Below are positions 23,931-36,136 of a stretch of 64,000 nt of DNA, in pieces. The DNA is taken from positions 7,398,001-7,462,000 of the forward strand of contig JAIVEN010000013.1 in NCBI GenBank assembly GCA_026686845.1, given 5' to 3'. Under the pieces are notes generated by a model. It saw only the letters and a program-made list of their open reading frames with translations, ran no database searches and was not told the DNA's origin. The DNA is from Adenanthera pavonina (Eukaryota; Streptophyta; Magnoliopsida; Fabales; Fabaceae). Position 1 is the stretch's first letter. Every line of letters begins with the position of its first letter. A program made the translations under genes and the position numbers.

Positions 23931-24439
23931 ATAGACTAAACTAAACATTTCAATCGGCAAATCAGTGAATTAGTATCTGAACAGGTATCTTTTTTTGATA
24001 AAATAAAATCGGTCATCTTAAGAGCACGTTAAGAGCACGTTATTGGTACAAAATGCACTAATACAGGAAAGACTTTTAAGGACGGTTAAAATGGCCTTTT
24101 AAGAACGATTCTCATGTAGTGGTGGAAGTAACAGTGGTAGAAAGTATGATTTTCAAGGACGGTTCTATAACCGTCTTGGAAAGTGACTTTTAAGCACGGT
24201 TGTTCTAACAATCGTCCTTGAAAGTCAATTTTTTATTTAAAAAAAAAACTTTCTAGGATAGTCCTAGAAAGTGAACAACTATCCTTGAAAGCCAATTTTT
24301 TATTTAAAAAAAGCCTTTCTAGGATCATTCTAGAAAGTTTGCTTTTTCTTAAAAAAAAAATTGAATTTCTAGGAGAGTTGTTCTCACAACTACCCAAGGA
24401 AGTCTTTTCTTAAAAACAATTAACATCTAATGTTTTTAA

Positions 24440-24601
24440 ATAAACATTCAAAATTGAATAACTTAATTTGCATTTCTCACATAAAATAGCAAGACAAGCA
24501 TTCAAAAGTGAATAATTTAATCTGCATTTCTCACATAATATAGCAAGACAAGCATTCAAAACTGAATAATTTAATCTGCATATCTCACATGATATAGCAA
24601 G
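24440..24601. repeat. Three tandem 54-bp repeats
   Basis: Units at 24440-24493, 24494-24547 and 24548-24601, each close to ACAAGCATTCAAAASTGAAT followed by AATTTAATCTGCATTTCTCA. The 54-bp period equals 18 codons, so the minus strand has an open repeat of about 18 residues. There is no other sign of coding. Confidence 0.9.
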
Positions 24602-26734
24602 ATACATCAATGAACAGCAAACACATCACAATTGAAATTAATCAACAATCCTTTATTTAAGTGTTGTTACTTATCAAAGGAAGCAATTTTTTCACCTAAA
24701 ATAGAAATGCAATTCACCACCTAAACTATGTTGCCAAACTAACACTAAGAAATCATCTTCCATATTACACTACTGTGAACAACCTCTTCCATTGCAACTA
24801 ATTTTACTTCAAAGAAGCACAAAGATAGGCCTTGCTTAAAGAATGGTTCTTTTAGCATTAGCCACCATAAATTATTTGTACTAACTAATAAGCAAGAATA
24901 GAGAAAACCAAAAATTGATAGTAATAACTATAACATATACTTACTGTTACAAAACTGCATTAAGGAACTCCTCATTCCTTTGGCCTTTTGCTCATGCTTT
25001 TACGCTTACTATCATCAGGTTATTTCTTCCTCAACCTTTTATAGCCTTTGGAGACACCTTCACATGACCTAGAAAATAACAAAATAAATAAACCAGTAAA
25101 AGGAAAATAAAGAAATCACAATTAGGAGCCAAATAAATATTATAAGGCAACCCTCCGTATCTAATATGACATGTCACAATTAAAATGAGAAGACATAATA
25201 GACCACAACAAATAAAACCAATTGATAAGCACAACATGTGAAATATCATATACCAACCATGATTATTATAAAAAACTTATTAAACACGTAGAATCACATC
25301 ACTTACTGGTAACAAGAAGCAATCTAGAAGCAAGCTTCTTCAGAATCACTACCCTCTTTCCCTTGAATCTCCCGCAAGAAACATCAATTTATCCTAGGAG
25401 TAATGCTGGCCCTAAAGACAGAAACATAGCAAATATAAAACCATTTCACCAAATATTCAATATTAATTGAGATAAATTAAGATAAATATTACTAAAAAAC
25501 ACACAATTTACAATCTAAAGAAGGATGCTTGGTATGTTGGGGACCGTGGGGGGTCACTGCATGCTAAACACCAAGGACAAGGATGGTAATAGCATTAATA
25601 CTATAGAATAACAACCCGCAATCCACGGTCATGGTGGATGGACTTGGACTATGAATATGATCCAAATGCCAAACACACAACCAACAAAGTGGACAAACAC
25701 AAATACCTTGTGAAACCCTACTACATTCATAAACTAATACTTTAATACTTCATCGCCAAAGCCTAATTAATGTTTCATTCACCTCCAGCAAGTTGAGTTC
25801 ATAAATTAAGACTTCTATGAAACTTAATTTCCTAAATTAATATGAATGAAACTTAACTTCCTAAATTAATATTAATATTAATATTTTTATCAAGGTAGAG
25901 AAATTACATGCCAAAAGGCAAGTAACCCAATAATTGCCTTGTCTTTTCCATCATCCATTAGAATTGGTACCCACTAAACAGGAGCTACAGTAGATTTATT
26001 AGAATGGATAAAAAACATGGCCACACCAATGTCAGCCCTAATAGGTACGCCGTTTTTTGTTGGTAGAGGGTGAGAGAAAGAGAGAGAAATCATACATTGA
26101 AAAATGAGTTGAAAACTGATAACTATGCTTTTGTAACAGGGATATAGATGCTTTCATCCGTGTTCTCAATCTTGTTTTGAACACCTTCATAAAATGCATT
26201 TCAATGGCAATAGAATATAAATGCGTCAAATAAGTTATTCTGACATTGAAAATGTGTTTTGCCCTATCTGATTCTCTATTATATGCATTAAGACCTATTT
26301 CAACTCCAAAGCTTAAGCTACTAAATGAAAGCCTATGATTGATTTCACTAATATCTATAACACCAACCCTCCCACAAAAGCCCTTTGAGTTGAAGTATGG
26401 ACAAAGCATAGACTCATTATCCTATGGGCTGAAAAATTTTAATGAAGGACATAGAGGATGGAATGATCAAAGTCTTGATTACATGGACATAGTAATATCT
26501 CTTACATTATACTGTATCAAAAACTAACTCAATTCAAGTTCATAAGTCATATATCTCTTATAATATATCCATTAATTAAAAATTAAAAATTATATCTAAA
26601 CTCCATCTTAATCACAATTGAATCCCAAGCTGATCACTTCAGCATCAACCAATCCCCTTCTCAGTTCAATGGTTAGTTTAAATTTTTAAATATTTCCATA
26701 ATGTAAATGAATAAAAAATATAAAGAAAATATAC
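24602..26734. other. CACTA-like element interior, unassigned
   Basis: AT-rich sequence. A minus-strand frame at 26409-26038 (123 codons, starting MLCPYFNSKGFCGRVGVID) has a non-random look but no family I recognise. It may be another captured exon from the same or a different gene. Confidence 0.4.
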
Positions 26735-27822
26735 CCTCAGCTTGTGTAGAATAAAGGACAAACATTTCTCCCTTAAATCATCAGCATCAGTTTTTAAATA
26801 CCAGTCCCTGTTATGTTATACAAAGAAATTGTTTGCAAAAAGAGAGGCAAATAAATGCATGCTAACAATTAACCTCTCTCAAACTTCATATATAGCATAT
26901 TAAAAATAATTAGTGCATGCTAACAACATAGTGGAGTGCATACATTACCCAGTCGTAGGCTAGTGTTTCAGGTATCTACAGGAACAATAATGTGAAATTT
27001 TGGGGAATACCACACAAACTATCAAAACATGTCCATGCACTCCGAAGCATTTCCAAATGTTTCATGTAACTCTCAAAAACTAGAAAACAGGAAAGAGAAC
27101 TAAACTTGTCCCACAATTCGATAAGAAACTAGGAATACCTAGACTTAATCCATCAAGCAACACAAGGAATGGTCTATGAAGAACCGCATATTCAAGTTCT
27201 AAACTTCCTTCCATCACATTAAAAAAAGCAATCCAAGAAATGAGATCCCTCACAGTAAGCATTCTCCCCAAATGTAATTGGTTGAACCACTGAAAGCATA
27301 TGAGTGAAAAAACAAATGAATGATCTGATATAATACATCTGATAAATAGAAATAATCACCGTAGTACCAAAAAGCACTTAACAGTAGTAGCTGGATTTTA
27401 ATTTACTAATGTTACAACTTATAACATGATCTGTTGTGAGGATCCTATCAGTTTCATTCAATATAGATCATAGATGAGAGGAATTCCAAATTAATTAATT
27501 GAACAACATGGAACCACCCATTGTGAGATCAATGGTAGAGATTTTACATATGAAAAAGTAAACTAATGGGTTAAAATTTCATAGTGAATCGGGAGAGAGC
27601 ATACCTCCCAAAAACATAACATAGCATCAACAATGTCAATGGTTGAGAGTTTAACTCGATCAGAAGGACCTGAGTTGCTTTCAACTTTAAGCTTTGAAAT
27701 TCCAAAAATAAAACAAATATAGCAGGAGTGAATAAAAATTGATATCAATACTCATCCTTTAACTTAGAAACCAACTGATACCTCATCAAAGCAATCTCTC
27801 GAAGCTCATCTAAATTACTCAT
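26735..27822 (-). pseudogene. Captured midasin (MDN1)-like gene fragments
   Basis: Midasin is a giant dynein-related AAA ATPase that acts in nuclear maturation of the 60S ribosomal subunit. Minus-strand blocks in order: 27822-27752 (LDELREIALMRYQLVSKLKD), about 27690-27606 (SGPSDRVKLSTIDIVDAML then CFWE before a GT), 27271-27136 (MLTVRDLISWIAFFN, then LHRPFLVLLDGLSLGIP) and about 26812-26735 (RDWYLKTDADDLREKCLSF). The pattern 'TVRDLxSW...FxN...LH..FLVLLDGL' matches what I recall of the region after an AAA module in plant and animal midasins. The blocks have no common open frame and no promoter, and cover only a small part of a protein of about 5,000 residues. The last block and the first one are weaker matches. 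Confidence 0.6.
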
Positions 27823-28663
27823 AGGGGAAAATGCATAAAAATTAATATATTGTTGTAACCAAAGTTAACAAATTAGAATGCTAGCACAGAACAACGCAAC
27901 AGCCAGCGGAAGAAAGGAAGAACTTACTGAAAGAGAGAAACATCATGAACTAGAGAGCCACAGGGTGAAAAGCAGAGCACGAACTAACAGAAGAACAGAG
28001 CACCGTTAGTGGCAAAACTGCTAGAGAGATATGTGGAGAAACATCTGAAGAAAGCTTTAAGTGGGGTTGTGAGGATGAAGCTCGGCGATTTACTGGTGAA
28101 TGGTGGGCGAGCGACTAAGCATGGTGGAGAATCAGAACAGACTGTGAAGAGGAGGCATGGTGTGGGGAACAGACATACGGGGCGAAGGTCGAAGGTTATA
28201 AGGAGAGAATGTCGTGGAGAAGGTCTATGGCGAGGTTAGGGTTCGGTGAAGGCGATGTTGAGGGAGTAGGGAACGACGGAAAGAATGGTAAGGTTGATGA
28301 CCAAGAACGGTGGTGCTGGCGTAACAGAAGGAGCACAGTCGTCACCGAACAGAGGTAGGAGAATGTGAAGGCGAGAGAAGGGTAATGGAGAAAGGGTTCG
28401 ATAGGTTGGGGGGACATGAACGCGATGTGAGTGAGATAAGGTTAAGCAATTTATTTATTTTTGCTTGAACTTTCCAGCACGGTTCCTCACACAGCCATGC
28501 TGAAAAAATGATTTCAAGGACGGTTTCTGATATAACCGTCCTCTAAAGTTCAAAATAAATAATTTTATTTACAAAAATACCACCAAGTCACAATTTTAAG
28601 GACGCTTTCTTATATAACTGTTATATAATGTTGTCCTAGAATTACATTTTTGTACTAATGATG

Positions 28664-30161
28664 GTATCAATTTTTGGGGTAAACTTTTTTTTTTTCTTCT
28701 CTATGATCTCTTGTTATAGAGGTATTATTCTTGTATATAATTATTAACAATTATGAAGGGACTTGATGAACACTATAATTATTAATTATTAGTTGCTTGT
28801 TTTAAGTTTAATTTATAATTATAAAATGAATATTAACTTTTTGAGATCAAGTTCTAAATTTTTCGTTAGTATTTTTTAATTCTCATATAACATTTTAAAA
28901 TATAAAATATAATAATTTAATTATGATCAATTTCATCACAAGCCAATCAATAAACAGAAAACCAAAGTCTTCACAGTTTCAATAATTAGTTTGATTTTTA
29001 AAACATTACTTTTTTGTAATAAAAAACCTTGTGAATGGACAAACCTCTGATTTGTTCTTTTTGTTTCTTTACACGGTAATCGAGTAAAGTATTGTGTTTT
29101 ATTCTTCCAAGTAGTCTACTTCAATGGAATCAGTTGGTAATTCTAATATTCTCCGTTCATCTAATTAAGTTGGCACTTTAATTATTAGTGATGCTTTTCT
29201 CTACCCACTTGAGTTGATATTAATTTATCATTTTTATCTTTTATTTATTTAATGACTAATCTTGTAATTTGTGTTAGAGTAATGGAAAGAACTGAAATAA
29301 AAAAAGGGTCAAAATGATATTTTTAACTTTTTTTTTAAAATATATAAAATATTTAAAAATAACTTATAATATAGATTAAAGGGTGTATTTTTTAAGCTTT
29401 TAACATTTTTTCTTACAAGCAATACAGTGGCCATAAATGCTACGACTTCGTCCATAATCAAATTATAAATAAAACTAGATATTCCTCCCCGCACAATACG
29501 CAAGGTGGATAAAACTTTTTTATTTGTTACATATATTGCATTTGAAAAATGAGGAGACATGTGGAGGTAGCTTATTACTTATGTATAGTGAAGAAAGAAG
29601 TATATATAGTTGCATATATATATCGCGCGGAGTGGATAAAACTTTTTTATTTGTTACATATATTGTATTTGTTACATTTAGGGACATGAATGTCATTTTT
29701 GAAATTCTTTAGAAGCAAAAATATAATTTTTTATTTTTTCCATCTGACTGGAAAAAATGACCTCTTTACCCTTTTTTACGTAAAACAATGTCTGTCCATT
29801 TTCGTGAATTCCTTATACATTTCATTTTATCATTTATTTCTTCCTCTTTCATTACTTTATATTCAGTAAAATTTTGGAATATTACAACGATAGTTTTATA
29901 ATATCATCCATCAAGAAGTCTCCAAAAACTTAAGCAAATTTGGGAGGATGTAGATTTTTGCTTAGTTAAAAAGAATCAAGGAGGAAAGGTCTACCTGAAT
30001 TGAAAAACATAAAAATATTTAAAGGGGAGGAAACAGTTAATTGCTGAAAAGCATATACCTTCTATGATGAAGTTGTAGGAGAAGTCAAGCCTCGATAAAC
30101 CTCTGGATAGACAACATTGGTTGTAGATATTTTTGGGGTTCCATTGCCTTGGACTGGAGAT
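28664..30161. other. Spacer with relics of peroxidase upstream flank
   Basis: Mostly AT-rich. At about 29140-29210 the text TCCGTTCATCTAATTAAGTT, GGCACTTTAATTATTAGTG and CTTTTCTC matches 61453-61508 upstream of peroxidase B. At 29405-29460 TTCTTACAAGCAATACAGTG matches 61528-61552. The intervening part (about 29220-29385) looks like a MITE insertion. Peroxidase coding sequence was not found next to it. Confidence 0.5.
29503..29672. repeat. Direct repeat of about 40 bp
   Basis: GTGGATAAAACTTTTTTATT followed by TGTTACATATATTG occurs at about 29503 and again at about 29632, some 129 bp apart. Confidence 0.75.
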
Positions 30162-30307
30162 TTAAGATAATTTAATGTCATCAAGATCAAGGGCATTGTG
30201 ACATTCTAAACTTTTTCCTGATGTAGTTGATGTCATTGGAGTGAGTGAGATGTGTTCATTCTCTCCTACGACACTATGACTTTCCTACATGATTATATAT
30301 AAATCAG

Positions 30308-33298
30308 TGTCCAAAACAGAAGTAATCAAATGTTATATTCGATGACTATAGAAAAAATTGAAAATTCAATGTTAACAATAGCTTACAACATTTCCTTCAA
30401 CAACAATAGCTTGGTTTTCCTTCAAATAATAAAAAAGAACAGAAAAAAGGATTATGTTAAAAACAGAAACACATTTAACTTTCATAATGTTAGAAAATTT
30501 AAAAAAAACATGTTACCACAAAATCATACATCATAATTGGAGTAAGTAAAGCTGTCAATATAGTGTTGATCAGCACACATGGCCTATCACAGGGTAGCTA
30601 GAAAAGTTTTTGGACTATTGAGTTGGATCAAACTTAACTTTGATCACTATCTTTGAACCAATCACACTTTCCAAAACATGAGGAAAACAATAAGAACGTC
30701 CTTCATAGAGATTTAATAGCCAAACAAAAACTTTTCAGCTTTATCAATATAATATCCTAAAAATTTTTTGGATATTCAAGACTCAATATTTTAAAATCTA
30801 TAAAGAATTTGTAAAAATAGGTATATACCGTTTGGTATGAAATAGGATAAAGAGGTCAATTATCTCAGTTGAAAAGAATAAGGAGAAAATGACGATTTTG
30901 GCCCTAGAAGAAAAAAAAAAGAAAAGAAAAAATAATAATAAAAGAAAAAATAAAAAAGAAGGCGATGGACGCTGGGGAAGGTTAAGGAAAGGTTATGAAT
31001 TTTGGAAAAAATTATTCCTAATAATCTGAAAATTTTAAAAATTATAAATTAGTCCCGGGTCAAGGGTATTTTTGTAAATATGAAAAATTATAGTCAAAAT
31101 AAAGCTCTAAATGAGTTAGACCTAATGAAATATAGAATGAAATTTATTAAGGTCAAAATCATATTTATTGGGTGATTAGGATTTAATATTAATATTTTAC
31201 CCGATAAAAGTTAGTTTAAACTGCAAGAAAAGACAGTATTAATCCAATGACAATGATTGGACCTTGCTAAAATATATTTTGGGTCTAGATAATGATTTTG
31301 GATCAAAAGTAATGGTTGGACAATCATGTACCAATTTAATGACAAATTTGGCAAAAATACTTAATCGGTACGGGTAAATTTAATCGATAAAGGATATTTT
31401 GGTCCATATAAATTATTGGAGCAATTTTTTTGGCCAAAAAACTGGATAAGGGGCGTGAGATTGCCAGACTAGGGATAAGGAGGGAATTTATGGAAAATCT
31501 TTTAAAAAAGTAACTCAAAATGGTTAATTAAGCTAACTAAACTATTCACTTGTCTCATATCTCTCTTCAAGCACTTGAGTTAAGTATTTGAGCACTTCAT
31601 TCCCTTCATTTCACGTCTGGTCAGCAGCCAAGAGAGTGAGAGAGAGCAAAAATTTTTGGAGAGCAAAGGAAGAGCAAGGAGGAAAAGATTGAAGTCATAT
31701 ACACCAAGGTAAACTTCTATGACCATAAAACTATATTCTCTTGTGGGTTAAGCTAGTTCTATGGAGTATTTTCACTCCTCTCTCTCTAAAAGTTTCAGTC
31801 ATGGAAGTTCTTGAGAGAGAAAATGAGGCTATGAAGAAACTAAATCATAAAAAGTATCATATAGGCTATAAGGTGCAAGAATGTGTCATTAGATTACAAA
31901 TTAATCGGTTAGTTATTTTTCTATGATTTATGGTAATTTTCTACCTAATTAGGGTTCATTATAGGAAGGAAATTTCAAGTTTTTGACCTCAAAAATGGAT
32001 TCCTTGGGTCCAAAATAGGTTAGAACAAGTATGTTATGTAAGGAATGCATGATGGATAACAAAGTGCAAATTTTAGTTCAGGTGAGCACTTTGTAAATGA
32101 AATTGGATAATTAGTGGTTAATGGCATTATTTTATGATGCTATAGGATCCAAATGAGTGTTAGAAGATCAAGGAAAGGGTTTGCAAAGTTTGGAGACTAT
32201 TGGAAAACTCAAAGGTAGTTAACTCACCTATCTATGCTTATGTATTGTCATTGATGTTGCTTGGTTTGAATGATGTGTTTAATGTTTAGAATGTTATCTT
32301 GTGATGATTTGGCATTGTTGGTTGGATTGTTTGAAGGGTAATGTGACCCTGGATATGTCCAAATACAAGGGGAAGTGCTGCCCAAATTTTTATAAAATGG
32401 TTATGCCAAAATGATTTGATTGCATGCTTGATGTGCTTTTAGATGAATACTTGCAATATATATGATAATATGTGTGCATGATGGTAGATGCTGCTGATAT
32501 TATTTGAATCTCACCCCTTTCCAAATTTCTAACAAATTTTAGGTTCAAGTTATGGCAAGATTACCCAAGAAAGGAAAGGCAAGGAGAAGCAAGTTAATGT
32601 TCAAGATAATGATGCTTAGGTTGATACTATTATATGAGAGATTATGTAAAATCTTATGGGACATAATCATGCTATGTTTCCATGTTAATATGTTCCTCTA
32701 GGTTCTTATGGAGTATCATGTAAGATAAAGGTAAGTTATAGCTATTTATGTATATATTGGTGTGTATTTTGGAAAGTTGGAAGAATGCAAGAGACCTTTC
32801 TGAACACGGTTGGGAATTCGAAGTACTGTACATGCCTTGATATGTTCAGTGTATGAGTGTTTTATATGTATGAAAACTAGACATGTGTATCTGTCTATAG
32901 ACATAAAGATCACTCAATTTGGAGTTGTGTATGATTTATGGTGATTTTTCAAAGTTATGGTCAGAATCAGAAATTTTCAAAAATGACCATTGCTACAGTG
33001 CATATAATAAGAATTTACTGTGTAAGTTGGCCAAGTAATTTCCATGTTCAACATTTTTCCCATGTATAGAATCTTTTAAGCTATATTTAGAGACTTGAAC
33101 CATGTCAATATGATTTTTCTTGATTTAGTTATGAATTTTCAAAGTTTATTGGGTAAAAAGAAGTTAACCAAGGGAATGGTACCTGAAATGAAATAAATTG
33201 GTTTAAATTGTTTTATATAATCAAGTCTCTAATCAAGTATTAATGGACTTAAATATATTTTAATACATTGGAAATGAGTCTAAGTATAAGGTGTTACA
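30308..33298. mobile_element. Solo LTR (gypsy type) in the last intron of the RPA70-like gene
   Basis: A 2,991-bp insertion beginning TGTCCAAAAC and ending AAGGTGTTACA, flanked by ATCAG at 30303-30307 and 33299-33303. Removing it leaves a normal intron of about 65 bp with donor GTAAGT (33345) and acceptor ATGTAG (30285), which supports the boundaries. Around 32505-32565 GAATCTCACCCC and TTAGGTTCAA match the long LTR at 36137-38038 (37440-37480), so the two are relatives. No PBS, PPT or coding region is attached. Confidence 0.7.
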
Positions 33299-34508
33299 AT
33301 CAGTAAAGAGCACACAAATTATTATTAATGCTTTGGTGCACTTACCTCTTCAAGAATTCCTTTAAGCTCTTTTGCAGATTTATCAAATAATTTGACAGCA
33401 TGTCGATCAAAGAACAACACAGACAATTTGCCTATGTGGTCAATCATAGTGTAATGTACTTTGAATCTGTGTGAAATCCATTCAATTAGAATATAACCAA
33501 AACATACGAAATGATAAAGGTATGGTAAACAAAATAGATTGACTTCCTATAACAAAGCATAAGAATGTTACAATGAGGTATTCCTTCCTTCATTTTGGGT
33601 TTGGTTGAGCATACAATGCATCTATCATACATCCAACCAAAATTTGTCTCAAACTTTTGAAGCTTCACCATTGTAACAGCTACAGTTGGCTGGGGGAAGA
33701 AAAAATTAACTCAACCTAAATTAAGATATAACAAGTAAGCTATCCAACATAATATTAGACATTCATGACGTCTTTGTTTACTGACATGACTTTTTGCTAT
33801 TAGTTCAGCAAGTGTAATTCGAGTGCCAAAGTTCAGCATGTCAACTGAGGTAATAGAAGGTGTGTATGGTGTAATGGACTGAGAAAAACTTTGTGTCTCG
33901 GACATAGATGATGATGCCAATCTATACCAAAGACAGAATTAGATTGTACCAGACTTTATGCATAAAAGAAGCATGTACAGAAGTTCACAAATTCCAAATG
34001 TAAACTGATACAAAAGCATCTCACCTATCCAATAGATTTGTCACTTGGGGAAAATTTGGGTTAAGCCAAACCTTAGTGGCTGACCATGAATTGAGAATTT
34101 CCAACTGGCCTGCTTACATACACCATAAGAGGAATTTATACAGACTACACACCCACCTAGATACTAATACAAACAATACAATATCATAAAAAAGAATGAA
34201 TAAATATCTAACCATTGTATCCTTCAGTCTTACTAGCTGCATAACCACAACAATTGAGGCCCCATATCTTCTTCCTTGGCTAAATATGCATTAGCAGCAC
34301 ACTCACCAAACAAAACAACATTCACAGTATTGTTCCTTTAAAAGCACAAAGAAAAGTCACAAAACATGTAGAAATAGAGTATACAATGTCGTTGACAATG
34401 ATAATAACAGTTGAAGGAAGAGGCAACTTAACTAATCATCACTTATACTGAAACAAAGCCTGTTATAGTGCTCATCATTTCTTTGAAACTCCTCAGGGCG
34501 TCCAAAAG

Positions 34509-34980
34509 TGTAACATCCAGCAGCTATTCGGGATTGACGACTGTCCCCACAAACCAACATAAGCCCTAATATATCTAAGTTTCTTGATCTAGACTCATCT
34601 TTTAATTCTTATTAATTTACAGATTATGCAATTTCGAATGAATTTTCTGCCCAATATATCTATTTTTTGGTTTTGCTTATTAGAGTATAATTTCTTACGA
34701 GAATTTTTTTGAATCACCTCCTATAACCAGTTTTAGCAAATACTGGACAGATGATTTGTTTGAGGAAATAACATCTATGTCCCCTTTTTTGTCTTTTTGC
34801 TAATAATTAATATTTTCAATTATGCTATCCAACTTTCTTTACAATTTGGTCCCTGATCATCCTTTGCAATTTAGTCCCTACTTTGATCTACATAAGATAT
34901 TTAAGCTCTTTTAATTCTAATTATGCAGTAATTTTCTAAACTAGAATTCAAACAAAATCATAAAAATTTAGATGTTACAT
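34509..34980 (-). repeat. gypsy 472-bp LTR, outer left (3' LTR of the minus element)
   Basis: Minus-strand TGTAACATCTAAATTTT...TGTTACA. The adjoining plus-strand text TTTCTCTCCCTGTT (34981-34994) is the complement of the purine-rich PPT. Confidence 0.9.
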
Positions 34981-36136
34981 TTCTCTCCCTGTTAAATAAA
35001 ATTTCATCCTCAAAATTTGGAACATACCTTATAATAGTTCTGGTATTTTTGTCACATCTCATCCTCCATTTCCCAAGTGGTTTCCTCAGGAGATAAACCT
35101 TTCCAGACCACCCTTACCATAGGGATATTCTTGTTTCTCAGCCGCTTGACTTGAAAGTCAATGATTTTTTTTCTGGTTTTACCTCATAAGATAAATTATC
35201 TTGCAAATTAACATATTCATATTCTATAATATGTGAAGGGTCTGGCTAGTATTTCTTCAATTGGAAAACATGGAAGACATTATGAATTTGTCTTAAATTT
35301 GTAGGTAAGGCCAATTTGTAGGCTACAAGTTTGACTTTGGAAAGGATTTCGAAGGGTCCAATATACTTTGGGCTAAGCTTTTTACTTTTCAGAGACTGAC
35401 CTACTCCAGTTGTAGGGGATACCTTGAGAAAAACATGATCTCCTTCTTGAAATTCTAACGGCTTTCTTCTCCTATCAAAATAACTCTTCTGTCTACTTTG
35501 AGCCGTTAACAATTTCTTTCTTATTCAATCTATTTGGAGGTCTGATCTACTAAGTTTGGACCTAGAAATTTTCTTTCCCCAAGTTCTACCCAACATACGG
35601 GGGACCTGCACTTCCTTCCATACAAAGCCTCATAAGGAGCCATCTTAATACTAGAATGATAACTATTATTGTAAGCAAATTCTCCCAATGACAAGTATGA
35701 ATCCCAATTTCCTTTCATTTCCAAAACACAAGCTCTTAACATGTCTTCAAGAGTTTGAATGGTTCTTTCTGTTTGCCCATCAGTTTGAGGGTGGTAAGCT
35801 GTGCTAAATCTTAACTTAGTACCCAAAGCCTTCTGCAAGGACGTCCAAAAATTTGAAGTAAACCTTGGATCTCTATCTGAAATAATGTTACTGAGTATAC
35901 CATGAAGTCTAATTATTTCTTTAATGTATAGCTGTGCTAATTTATCTAAGGTATAGGTAGACTTCATAGCTAAAAAGTGGGCAGTTTTTGTAAGTCTATC
36001 CACAATTACCCAAATAGCATCATATCTAGATGAAGTTCTAGATAAACCCATTATGAAATCCATTAAATAATATCCCACTTCCATTCTGGGATATCCAAAG
36101 GTTGTAATAATCCTGCAAACTTTTGGTGTTCAATTT
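34981..36136 (-). pseudogene. gypsy integrase and C-terminal domain, minus-strand copy
   Basis: Two open blocks: 36084-35530 holds the integrase core (DRLTKTAHFLAMK, HPQTDGQTERTIQTLE, YNNSYHSSI) and 35512-35246 the integrase C-terminal region (EGDHVFLKVSPTTG, LSPKYIGPFEIL). A chromodomain-like tail is followed by the PPT. The blocks are out of frame with each other. It is a close inverted duplicate of 42540-43700 on the plus strand. It is truncated at its 5' side at about 36136, where the long LTR begins. Confidence 0.85.

Larger units (their letters stand above)
24056..28660. mobile_element. Non-autonomous CACTA-like element carrying gene fragments
   Basis: The left end is CACTAATACAGGAAAG and the reverse complement of the right end is CATTAGTACAAAAATG, a diverged form of the same terminus. 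ATG is duplicated at 24053-24055 and 28661-28663. Both subterminal regions hold the motif AAGGACGGTT and its complement AACCGTCCTT (for example 24078, 24150, 24163, 24200; 28515, 28533, 28598), typical CACTA architecture. The element is 4,605 bp and contains no transposase. Its interior includes apparent exons of a cellular midasin-like gene on the minus strand, so it looks like a Pack-CACTA. The right end also has a GC-richer block (about 28000-28430) of unknown origin. Confidence 0.75.

Noticed and set aside
28009..28417. Open frames on both strands (basic and Ser/Pro/Leu-rich)
   Set aside because: Mutually overlapping on opposite strands in a GC-richer patch near the end of the CACTA-like element; no recognisable family.
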